Source: Clusia tigrina (taxonomy: Eukaryota > Arthropoda > Insecta > Diptera > Clusiidae). Taken from it: a stretch of DNA of 64,000 nucleotides. The notes below the pieces were generated by a model, which did no database searches, had not been told where the DNA came from, and was given only the letters and a program-made list of their open reading frames with translations. Positions 23,051 through 33,529 of this stretch are shown here, piece after piece (position 1 is the stretch's first letter; each line of letters opens with the position of its first letter). The stretch is taken from assembly GCA_920105625.2 (NCBI GenBank), contig OV050033.1, forward strand, positions 11,140,001 to 11,204,000, in the 5' to 3' direction. Both the position numbers and the translations under genes were made by a program.

Positions 23051-25011
23051 TCAATTTAACTTAAGACAAAATTTAATATTTATTTAATTTGAGTATTTTT
23101 CACTTACGTTTGTGATTATTCACACTTTCGGAGTTGGTTTTGATGGTGTTGTTAGCGTTGTTGTCGCTGCTGTTGAATGTTTAAAAAGTCTTGTGTAAAC
23201 ATTTACAGATTTAATTTGAAATTAGCGTATTTTTGGCTCTTTCGTTTCTTTTTGCAGTAATAAAAGTCAGCAGAATGCCAACGAAGCTAACTTATTTGCA
23301 TGCCGCAGCTACAAAAAATGATGTAAAATGGAAATGGAAGCAGCCGTCGAGGCAATGGCAGCAGAGAGCAGCGGCAGGAAAAGCACAAAGGTACTGAATT
23401 AATTATAAATGCAGAGTAAATACAAGAAATTCATTCACAAAATGCAAACGGCAGACAACAAACGGCGGAAGTTGCCGCTTGCTGAGCTGAACTGCTCTGC
23501 TCTGCTCTGCTCACTGCTGCGCTGCTCTGTGCTGCTGTTGTTGTTGTTGTGGTGATTCGTGTTTTTATTGTTGGCTCTGTTGTTTTCGGTTTGTTTACTT
23601 CTCTTCTGTTGTTAATTGAATTTAATCACTCGAATTTATTTATTTAATTTCTGTGAATTTCGCTCAAAAATACATTTTATTTTACAAAATGTTTCAAAAA
23701 TTTCAAAAATGTTAGCACAAATATTTTTTCTAATCTGATCTGATCCGATATAGTTTTATTATTTTTTACTAATTTTATTTTGCCATACGAACGTGCCCAA
23801 CAACTGCACAAATTGTGCAAATTTGTAGAAGCAAAAAAACTGACAAGAACTGCACAAATGACGAGACTAGACTAGCGGACAGAGGCCGCCGCCGGTAGTC
23901 CGGGGCAGTGAGCTGCAATTTATTAACGCAAATTAGTGAAGGCAGACAAAAAAACATTTGCACTTTGCCGCTTGAAACGCGTGATTGAAATGACCGCGTC
24001 GACCGACCAGAAATTCAAGATTCGAAAAAAAAATATTTTTAAAAACCCTTCCACAAAAAATCACACAAACACACTTCCTTTGTATAATGGCACTTTCCCA
24101 CGCACGCAAATCATATTTAAATAATAAAAGCATTAAAATGAACACATTAAAAGTGAAAATTGAAACAACTTTTAAATACAAAAAAAATCACACCGTTTCC
24201 GGCACTTAAACAAGTACTCAAATTATTTTGCACACTCTTTATCATATTTAAAATAAATCTTTTTTGGAATTTTTTCATATTGATTGTTTCAAAACTGTTT
24301 ACGTTCATATTTCAGAGCACACAAGATCTGTCAAGAATACAATAGCAATAAAAAGAAACACGCATACCACACAATCAGAGAGATAATTTATTGAATAAGA
24401 AACCGAATAAATTTTGCTTTCCGTCACAAGACTAAACGCAATGAAATTTACAAACGTACTAAACACACAGCCAGCCACCAGTCGAACACACAGCACACGA
24501 AAATGTGCTGCAAGAATTTGTCTCATCGTTTAAAATCTCAAAGATACACAAAGCCCCAGTAGCGGCAGAATATGGAGCAATCAGGCAAGCAAACTCACTG
24601 ATACCGACTCCCACTGACTGACTGACGACCGGCCGACTGACTGGGTTGCTGAGTGAACCAGCGTCTCTGTTGCTGTTTTTTGCAAACAAGAAAAAAATAA
24701 GCCCCTTCCGCCTCCACCAACCGCACGACACTACACACAGCAACGCGGCGAGCAGTGAGCAACGGCGGGCAGCGTCCATAACAATAACAGTGCTGCTGTT
24801 AGGAACGCCCGCTGAGACCCCACAATTGAGTGCAATACTCAATGCAAGCGTAGGAAAGCCACTCGAATTTAGGGGTGCACACACAAAAACACTCGGTTTT
24901 CCCCCAGCACTCAAGCAAATCGTGAGAATTTTCCTCTATTTAACATTTCTGATTAAATTGGAGCGTTTTCAATCCAACAGTGGAGCAGTCTCTGTACAGT
25001 AAGTTAACATT
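23051..25011. promoter_or_regulatory. Possible promoter and 5' UTR region, no certain exon
   Basis: The composition shifts from AT-rich to CAG/CTG-rich. Features include CTGCT repeats (23483-23550), CA-rich leader-like DNA (24440-24930) and a perfect donor ACA|GTAAGT at 24997-25005. ORFs of 118 (plus, ending at that donor) and 151 residues (minus) overlap each other and look unlike proteins. An untranslated first exon ending near 24997 would fit, but this is inference. Confidence 0.25.
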
Positions 25012-25031
25012 AACATTAACATTAACATAAC
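25012..25031. repeat. TTAACA tandem repeat
   Basis: Four copies of the hexamer TTAACA/ATTAAC directly after the GTAAGT at 24999-25005. Confidence 0.85.
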
Positions 25032-25056
25032 AGCTCGAAATTAAGCTAACATCATG

Positions 25057-25232
25057 TTTATTATTATTATTATTATGATACCTTGCACAATCATTAATTA
25101 TATCTGCAAGGAATTATTGGAATCAGTACTAGCAACTAAGGCCTTCGACTCGAAGGGCAAACAATTTTAAAAAGAAGCATTTTTGAGACCAGGCCCGGGA
25201 CAGGATTCAAACCCAAGAGCCGCCCGACCACA
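25057..25232 (-). repeat. tRNA-related SINE copy B
   Basis: Read on the minus strand: a head with GGGTTTGAATCCTG (B-box-like), CCCGGGCCTGG, a body with CGAGTCGAAGGCCTTAG and TAGTACT, and a terminal (TAA)n (25057-25078 on the plus strand as TTATTATT). Same architecture as the copy at 16601. Confidence 0.72.
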
Positions 25233-25289
25233 ACTTTACAATGAAACGCTTTGGTAATTACAATAGAATAGAATAGAAGTAGCGTTTTC

Positions 25290-25900
25290 AATGTTCTGTG
25301 ACTCTTTTATGAATCTCAGAAGCATGTCTAGGGATATGGAATGTAGGGTGTCAGTTCCCAAAACACCTCTTCATTCTGGCAAAGGCAGGAGAAATACAGA
25401 GCAAAATCATTGCCGTCCTGTTGTTCCTACAGGTAGGAGACGCAGTACGGACACTCGATGCCTTAGGTCGGCATATGATGGCCCCGTGGATTATGTCCCG
25501 TGATGACCCAAACCAATGATCGAAGATTTTTCTTTCGTAATGTTAGAAGAAAACCTGCAACTCTCTTGTTTGAGCTCTCTAGGAAGCACTTGGCACAGAA
25601 CTGCATCATCGGTTAGTGTGAATATTATTCACATGGCCCCTCCCATGAATATTATTCAATAGCCCCTTTTAACCCTATACCGATAAATGGCTCTGGTTCC
25701 ATTGGAGCATCTGCAGATCCACAGTTCATCAGCTACTTCGTTCCGCCGTACACCACAGTGTCCTGGGACCCAAATAATTTCAAGTAAATTCCACCTTGCG
25801 ATGGAGTTAAGTCTTGACTTATATTCTTGGACAATTTTTGAAGTAGTTAACGCGGGCCTTCAGTGCAGCCTGACTCCACTACAGTCTCTAATCAATGGTA
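25290..25900 (-). pseudogene. LINE 3' half: RNase H end and knuckle
   Basis: The minus strand reads IIWVPGHCGVRRNEVADEL (about 25728-25785), the closing RNase H motif with its His kept, then GHN..GHH....GIECPYCVSYL (about 25437-25500) and LDMLLRFIKES (about 25305-25340). The Cys pair and the terminal L..L..FI.ES block match the usual ORF2 end. The sequence differs enough from the 22.4-kb copy to be another subfamily. In-frame stops make it inactive. Confidence 0.68.
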
Positions 25901-26374
25901 GTTAATTCATGTTGTACACAAAAGCAATCAATATTGATATAGCCAATTTGGATACAACTAGTGTCCACTTTCTTTGCTAAGTACATTGAATATTTGAGTA
26001 TAAAAGCGAAAGAGGCAAATAAAAATATTGCACAATATGCACATCAATAAACACAAAATCGTTTGCATGAAAAAGCGTGTAACCGGAGACATTCCATTTT
26101 AGCTTTGTTGGTGTAGTTATGGAAGAGGGCGATGACCTGATCATATTTCCAACGCAGCTGTTTGTGAATAACACAATAATATCGAATATATCTGAATATG
26201 TAATTCGATATCCATATATATGTAGCAGAATTTTTCCACGCGTGATACAAACAAACACATAAAGGATTGAAATTCATTCGAGTTAGAAAATGAGGAAAGA
26301 TCTCGCTCAGGTTTATGCTCCTCAACAAAATTAATGCTCAGTTACCAACACAATATTATAAAATACTGAAATCA
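25901..26374. other. No gene recognised
   Basis: AT-rich noncoding DNA. Confidence 0.5.
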
Positions 26375-26860
26375 TACCTATCATATAGCTTTCTTCGAAT
26401 CAAGCAGGTCAAACTCTGATCTCAAGGAAATAAAAGCTGGCACCCCTCAGAGTAGTGTGTTGGGGCTCATTCTGTACTTACTATTTACATGTGCTTTACC
26501 AAAGGACGAAAACTGCGTCACAGCAACATTTGCAGACGACGCCACCATTCTATCGGTGGAAAGTCAATGACTGAGTCTATCGTACAACTGCAGCATTATC
26601 GTAATGAAAGCTTTGAGTGGACAGCCATATGGCGCATTAATCTGAACGAAAGAAAATCGGTCTACATAACCTTCACATACAATAGCACCCGATATCCGCC
26701 ATTATATGTAAACGGCGTAGAAATCCCGTACCATAACACCGCTAAACACTTAGGTGTGCTCCTGGCCACTAAACTTAAATGGAACGCTGTCGCAACTGCC
26801 AAGAAGAGGATGAAAAAGGTAAATTGTCTATCTACTTTGTCACTGTGTGGCCCTCTCCGG
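26375..26860 (+). pseudogene. Jockey-type LINE reverse transcriptase fragment
   Basis: One frame reads SYSFLRIKQ, IKAGTPQSSVLGLILYLLFT and TATFADDATILSVE, containing the RT block before and including the catalytic FADD box (about 26524-26535). A shifted frame continues with WTAIWRINLNERKSVYITFT, YVNGVEIPYHNTAKHLGVLL and ATKLKWNA, the KxLG-type region after the palm. At least one frameshift and a stop lie just after FADD. The last block closely resembles that at 62.2 kb (DGVQIPYHNAAKYLGM), so both belong to the same family. 5' parts are missing. Confidence 0.78.
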
Positions 26861-27245
26861 CAGTTGGAAAACCCTAGTGACCTGGACGATCTCAAATCAA
26901 TCAATCAACATAAAAGACTTTTTGAGATTCATACCACTCTGGAATAAGGCTCCACACTGATTCTAAGGGAGAGCACTTCTTGTCTCTTAACTTGATATCA
27001 CAACGATCATAGCACAGTTTGAAAATCCTACGGGTCTGGACGATATCAAATCAATCAATATATAGAGAGAGATTCTTCCTACTCTCAAAATGCCTGGAAT
27101 AAAGCTCCACACTGAGTCTAAGGGAGTGCACTTCTTGTCTCCAAACTTGTGGTATCACAATGGGCCTACATATGACCTAAGTGGGTCTTCTGGCCGATTG
27201 CTCGTGCTCTTGACAGCCGCTTAAACCTACCTACCTACCTACCAT
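26861..27245 (+). pseudogene. LINE tail with internal tandem duplication
   Basis: A segment containing CTGGACGAT, TCAAATCAATCAA, AAGCTCCACACTGA and AAGGGAG.GCACTTCTTGTCT occurs twice (from about 26875 and 27035). After the second copy comes the 3' signature GTGGTATCACAATGGGCCT, GACCTAAGTGGGTC and CAGCCGCT, ending in AAACC(TACC)n at 27224-27243. The signature is that of the RNase H-type LINEs, so the RT fragment just upstream is probably a separate element joined here. Confidence 0.6.
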
Positions 27246-27605
27246 TCTCATTCTGCCGTCAATTTCGAGATGCAAATGAGGCCAAATTTGTGGCTAAATG
27301 CCAAACACAGAAAGTGCGCATTTTTCCTATTGTGGAAAGAGTTGGAGAAGCCATTCCAAATTTTTGATTGATCACTCTCCCTCACTTTGTATCTGTGGTT
27401 AAAAATCTACTTTCATTCAAGTTATAACTATAATAAAAGGTAAAAGAAGTGTTCCTGAGAGTCATGAAGTTCGAACTTGTAAATATTATGATTATAAAAT
27501 AATATAGAGAAAATAATATAAAATCATTAACAAACTGAAGAATGACAGCGAAACAATTGAAACAAATTTGCAATACAATCTCAATGGATTACTTTAAATT
27601 ATTTA
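27246..27605. other. No gene recognised
   Basis: AT-rich noncoding interval. Confidence 0.5.
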
Positions 27606-27721
27606 GCCGCCCTCTGTGGTCGATTGTAGTCTAGAGTCGAAGACCTCATTACCTAGTACTCATGCCGCAACCCCTTGTAGTCACAACTAATTATGGTGTT
27701 AGATATAATAATATTAATAAT
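27606..27721 (+). repeat. tRNA-related SINE copy C, internally deleted
   Basis: Starts GCCGCCCTCTGTGGTCGATT like copy A, then jumps to GAGTCGAAGACCTCAT, TAGTACTCATGCCGCAACCC and AATTATGGTGTTAGATATAA, and ends in a TAA/TTAA tail. The B-box portion is deleted. Confidence 0.75.
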
Positions 27722-27899
27722 ACTTTAATACTTCAATTACAATACTTTTACCTAAACAAAACAGGAAGGAAGTTGCTCTAATCACCCTGTATATATAAAT
27801 TGTCATATCATATTTAAAAAAAACTGGACACACAGCTACGGTGAAACTACAAAATGGAATTCCCACCAAAATGCCTGCACCTGCACCCTGCAAACTTCG

Positions 27900-28250
27900 C
27901 GAATCTCCTCCTCGTTGTGCAGTTATAACTTGAAAGCAGCTTAAGAGCATTTTGCATATACTCGTAAATGTGTAGCGAGAAGTATCATAAATAAGGCATA
28001 AATAATGTAAATGAAAAAAGACAGGTCAAGCGAATTCTAAACTGAAGTGAAAAGTGAACGAACGCGCTAAAAGGAAAATGAATTTGTTGTTGTTTTGGCT
28101 TATATAAGTTCCCCACTTGTTTCTGATCCCGCAGACGTTGGTGGTGTGTGGTTTGGTGCGTTTAAGTAAATAAAAGTTGAAAAGTGCAAAACGGCGAACG
28201 AATAAATGGACGCCGCCGTTAGTTGCAGAGCCACTCAGTACTCAGAGCCA
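27900..28250 (+). other. Noncoding block C2, paralogous to 17620-18290
   Basis: CTTAAGAGCATTTTGCATA, ATCATAAATAA, ACAGGTCAAGCG, CTAAACTG, TTTGTTGTTGTTTT, AGTTGAAAAGTGC and CACTCAGTACT occur in the order seen in block C1. No ORF is shared, so conservation, if any, is at the DNA level. Confidence 0.45.
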
Positions 28251-28499
28251 CACACAATAAGCTGTGTAGGGCTGTTGCCTTTTGTATATGTGTGCCGGTA
28301 GCCTTTGGAAGGACTTCTTGCATCTTCCTGTTTGCCTCTTGCAGCGAGCACTTAGCTTAGTTTGAAATAGTGCCAGGATTACAATGAAGAGTGTGTGCGA
28401 TGGCCGCATGAGTGTGTTTTGTTTATAAATGGCGCATATTGCGCTGTTCTTCAACCATTTCGCTGTTGTAAGGATTTTTGTAAACATTGATTAATTTAT

Positions 28500-29290
28500 T
28501 TATAATGTTAAATGAAAAACATTCAATTATGCAGTAACAAATGTAATGGTGTTAACTGTAATTGTTAATATTTCAAGTACATTTACTTGTACTTGTATAC
28601 ATTGCAGCCATATGCAACAGCAATTATTTACTTCAGTAGTTGAGTAGCCATATGAACTTTTAATTAATTACTTGAGTATTTGTGGTCATATTCAATTAGA
28701 ATTAATTACTTGCATAATGGTAGCAATTGTAGTAATTGTAATTTAAATTATTTTAATAATTGCTGCTACTTTGTAAGCCCAATATATATTCCATTGTTCC
28801 ATTAAACGTAATTGTAGTGATTAAAACTTAATTACCATTAGTTATACATGTGAATCTTCTCTAGTTTACATCATAATAACAATTAATCATTTGAATATAT
28901 ATATGCAATTAGAGTTAATTACTTCAGTAATTGTAGTAATTGTAATTTAAATTATTTTAATAAATTGTACTACTTTGTAAGCCCAATATATGTTCCATGA
29001 AAAGTAATTGCAGTAATTGAAATTAAATATATTTAAATATAATTACTTGTACTTAAATATCTTATTTAGATCACATTGTAATTATAACTAATTACTTGAG
29101 TTTTTGTGGTCATATATAATTGGAAATAATTCCTTGAGTACTTGTAGTAATAATAATTTAAATTTTTTCAATAATTGGTGCTCTTTTATAAACCTAATAT
29201 ATTTTCGCATTATTCCGTGAAAAGTAATTACAGTAATTAATTAGAATTACTTTTTTCTAATAAATATAAATAATTGTATTAAAAGTAATT
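28500..29290. repeat. TAAT-rich tandem array, ~207-bp unit
   Basis: A unit with TAATTACTT, GTAATTGTAGTAATTG, AATTTAAATTATTTTAATAA and TTTGTAAGCCCAATATA repeats about three to four times; the last block occurs near 28771, 28975 and 29186. The array is full of TAATT/AATTA homeodomain-type core sequences, which may be only a result of its composition. Confidence 0.75.
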
Positions 29291-31559
29291 ATAGAGAAGC
29301 AGTTTTTTTTGTAATCATTTACCACAAAATACTTAATTACTCTTAAAAATATGTTCGTAATAATTATAAAAAATATTAAATCCCACTTATATCTTTTAGA
29401 GAGGACATATACAGGTAAAATCTGTAAAGGAAATATTGAACATGAATCCACTTACAACTTCTCTCTACACTCCAGGCTTATACAGCTTGTCAGCTTTACA
29501 AAAAACAATTACAAAATGCTGCTAATCAATTTACTAAATCCATGAAACATATTTCAATATTTCAAAATATCAAAAGCAAAGTTTCAACCTCATTAACGAA
29601 ATAATTGTTTACTCAGTTTAATGTTAGTTTATTAGCTGCTTAATTATCACACTGGTACCTGAATCTAGCTTAAATGGATTACAAGCACTTACAACACCTG
29701 CTGCAGGAGTGTCAGAAACGCTTTCGCATGAACGCCCCATTTGCGCGCACGTGGCACGGACACGCAGCGTAGACAAAAGGCAAAAACTAGAAACATTATC
29801 CACGAGGAACTTGACTGGGTTCAGTACAGCCCACACGTGTTCGATACATGTGGGTGTGTAGGATGGTATGGGGCGACGCAAGCACACGTGGTATTTGTGC
29901 AAAAATGCCACTGCAGCAGGATTCAAATTGAAGTTGTTTTATACTTTATACTATAAAGCAACCAAAACCACTTCGTATTTTGAGTTGAAGACCTTGGCTA
30001 CTCTATGTAGTTATTGCTTTAGAGTCATGCACATATAAATAATGATGGTGTAGGTAGGTAGGAGTGGCAGCCTTTGTCGCAAAAATGAATGATGGTGTAA
30101 GTAATTAAAATGTGCATTCAGTTATGTTACTCATACGCCCAGATGCAATCTCATAATAACTCCGCCCTGCAGCTGTTTGCTAAAAGAGCAAACAGCTTTC
30201 AGAGAAAATGTTTGAAGACAGCTCCATCACATTTAACAGCTTCAATTGTTTTCTAGAATATGTTGCACCACTTCTATGAATGGCATGTGTGCACAAAGTT
30301 TGTAAAGCTGCAAGCACCCTAACAAAACATCTTGAAGACAGCTTACTACAATCGTCAATTGCTGTTTTCTATCTATTATGCCTGACTAACAAATCATTGG
30401 AGTATAGCAATCTGTCAAAAACAAATGTGAATAAACATTTTTAGAACTTCCGCACTTCTGATTGGACCTCTCACGTGGCAAGCTGACTGAGTACCACGTG
30501 TGTCAGATTAGTTAAGCCACTAACCTACAAGATATCAGCAAATCCAACCACAGATATTAAGAATCCTGTTAAACAAGTTTTGCAGAGTAGTAACTCGGAA
30601 GTATTTCTCAGATAGTTTTTGTTATATAATCAGACTTTCCAGATACCACATCACATGTACGTCTTTAACTGGTTTGTGGTGCAATTTAAGGTGAAACTCA
30701 ATGTTACTTTTAAGTTTATATTTGGTTATATTAGTCACAAAATACAAGAACAAGAATGATGGCCCAAAATATATCCTCCCGCAATTCCTTGGTAGTCTTG
30801 TTGAAAATGTTGTCCATACCTAAACTGACTAAAATTCTCTGTTATGAATATATAGGGTGAGCATTTTGATACACATTCCAAGAACAATTTTTGAAATATA
30901 GCTATCAACACTAGCAACATAATTGTATAATTGATACTTGGTTAAAAGGCGAGTATGCTATGAAAGAACCGCGTATTAAATGATTCTCATCTCTGTGCCA
31001 CAACTTGTGAAAGTGATTTAAGCTTCAATTCTTCAATGAGCTCATAAACTCTTCAATTAATGTCTTCAATTAATGCCACACTTTAATTTGGTACACGATG
31101 TCTTCAGGGACTTATTTACTAAGTACACAAATGATAGTTCAGCTTGATTTAGTGCGGTCATTATTCATCATAGTGTGACAGTGGCTGAAAACCTTTTGAG
31201 ATCGAACCCATGCTCAGCCGAATTGTGTTATTTTCTAGCGGCGATTCTCAACTTGAATGCACTGAGGCAAGTTCAAGAATTCTTGAAGAAAGTATCCAGT
31301 CAACAAATTTAATTTGATTAGTAGAGCAATGAGAGATGGTCTGTCAGTTTTTCATGCCATTCTTTCTCAATTAAATAAAAACCTCCTGTTGTTATGGAAT
31401 ATATACTCGTATATATGAAAACACAGACCGTCGACGGCGTGCTTTGTATCCGAAATTCGCCTCTTGGCTCCTCCAGCAGCAGTTTACCTAATCACTTGAG
31501 TGGTGCGTGTTTGTGTGTTCCGAGGGTGTACTACATGCCACTTGCTCTTGTTCTTTGCT
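29291..31559. other. No gene recognised
   Basis: Noncoding. The 100-residue minus-strand ORF at 29624-29926 has no protein-like features. A reverse B-box-like GGGTTCGATCTC lies at about 31199-31210 but lacks a tRNA fold. Confidence 0.5.
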
Positions 31560-31569
31560 CCATAATAAC

Positions 31570-31862
31570 GAGTGATGTTATCTTAATTGAAATAAATTCA
31601 TGCAAGTATTTGACAACGCTCAAGTATCAGTGGCAGGCAGGCATGAATGAATGTGTGAATGGCAATCAAAGTGTCTGAAATGAAATGAATCACTGGCGGC
31701 AAAACAACGGAATAACTGAACAATAGCATAATGTGTTTAAGTACTGCAAAAAGGAAATGTAAGAAGCGAACACAATTTCGTTTGTCGTGTGTTGAAAGAA
31801 ATTAAGACAATTTGTTGGCCATCGTCATCAACGGTGGGGGGCAAATAACTGTGCGGGCATTT
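31570..31862 (+). other. Noncoding modules B1 and B2
   Basis: 31570-31613 (GATGTTATCTTAATTG and following) matches 3981-4024; 31833-31860 (GGTGGGGGGCAAATA, GTGC) matches 7043-7066. They keep the same order and strand as their partners. Confidence 0.45.
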
Positions 31863-33035
31863 TAGAAAACAGTTGGCATAATTGGCAAATAAATATATTT
31901 TATTGAATCATGGTAATAGATAGTGCCATGTGGTAGCAGGAATGGTACGAGAATGAAGAACTTTTCGAAAGCGGTTAGAAAAAGTGTGAAAAAACAATTC
32001 CAGCGGATTTTTTGCTACTAGAAGATTTGGTGAAACACACATATTCAACATCAACATTCAAGGCATCAGTCATTTTAGCAACGATTGAAGTCAGTGGTGG
32101 GAACAACGAGGGCGGCAACTTCGAGCATAGTCAGCGACCAAAGTTGGTAGTCAAATTGAAAGGTCAGTTATAATCGAAACAACAAAACGCCACTCGAAAT
32201 TATGTGAATAAATGAGTATTGTTCCGATAATGTAAAGGAACATAAGTGACCAGTTTCTTTCACATCGATGAACCAATTCCAATCGGTTTCCGACCAATGA
32301 CTGCCACTGGTCAATGGCTTTAACACCAACCAATGGCTTTAACACCGAGCACTGGCTTTAACACCGGTCAATGGACTTACCACCGCTCATTCACTCCCTC
32401 TATCTTTCAATGTATCGTACGTGAAAGCCTTTAATACTGAATAAAGTCACTGAGGACATCAAAAACCACGGCTTTCTAAACATAATCCCCGCCATTTTAC
32501 TAGCGACTAACATCACTGATCTCCGTTGATTGTTTTAATGAGGAATTTGAAGCATCAGCAAGAAATATACTGCAGAATACAAAGTAAACATGGTCTCGTA
32601 AACAACTGCAATAGAATAAACATCCTATAAAAATGGCAAAGCACACAGACACAACTACACACCCATATCCTCCCCTCCCACAAACATAGACAGAAAAAGC
32701 AGCTGCCGAATTAAATAAAAATGGGAGCGGCTTCTCCTTTAATTTCAATTATTTTGTCTTCTTAACTCGATTTTTTATCTTAATTCCAATTTTTTTGTTA
32801 CTTTCAATTCATTCGCTTTCATCTTTTGCCTTGCTCCAGCGCTGGCTGTCGTCTGTCATCCTCTGCGCCCATACCCCACTCCCCTCCCCTCCACCAGCGA
32901 CTCCTGCCATTTTTCAAATTGTCACGCACACGAAATAAGTGCTCGTACAACGAAATAAAGCAACAACAAAAAAAAGGCGACAAGAAAAAAATGAACAAAA
33001 AGAATTTACACACGATTCTAATCAACTAAATTTCC
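31863..33035. other. No gene recognised
   Basis: Noncoding, with a 19-bp minisatellite at 32309-32384 and C-rich DNA at 32820-32910. Confidence 0.5.
32309..32384. repeat. 19-bp tandem repeat x4
   Basis: Four units of GGTCAATGGCTTTAACACC and variants, back to back. Confidence 0.85.
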
Positions 33036-33303
33036 AGCTAAAAATAACAAATGTATCTTTTTAATCAAAATAGATACACTAATAACAACAACAAGAAGCA
33101 AAATGCCTGGCAAATTTGTTATGTGGCATAAAAAGTGGAGAAAAAGTACACACAAATAATGAAATTCAAGGCGCAGATATAATGCACGAGCGCGGCACAT
33201 ACACACAGACACAAACACAAACTCACACTCGCAGCCACACACACACACACAGCGAGCGCACTAAATTAACTTTCATTATGAAAACAATTTTATTATCATT
33301 TGT
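33036..33303 (+). other. Noncoding module B3, paralogous to 8380-8665
   Basis: Contains GCTAAAAATAAC, GTATCTTTTT, AAATGCCTGGCAAAT, TGTGGCATA, ATGAAATTCAAGGCGC, CACTAAATTAACTTTCATTA and TTTTATTATCATTTG in the order of module A3. A CA microsatellite (33199-33251) sits where the partner has unique sequence. Confidence 0.55.
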
Positions 33304-33529
33304 ATAAGAGTGTAGATCTGCCAGAGTGTGTGTTCGTGTATGTGTGTGTGCGATGCCACCCACCAGTGAATTATCAGCGGTAGTCAGCGACGATATCAGA
33401 GGTGAGAAACAGACTCCGTGCAGGTGTGAATAGCAGCTGCTGAAAAATCCTTCTAGTTGCGTCTGGAACTGGTCCATGACACGTCAGCTTTTCCAAATAT
33501 GCAAATCAAATGACAACTGGCAAGCCAGG

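Noticed and set aside
24459..25002. 151-residue minus and 118-residue plus ORFs
   Set aside because: They overlap on opposite strands in GC-richer DNA, show no motif, and the region looks like UTR or promoter.
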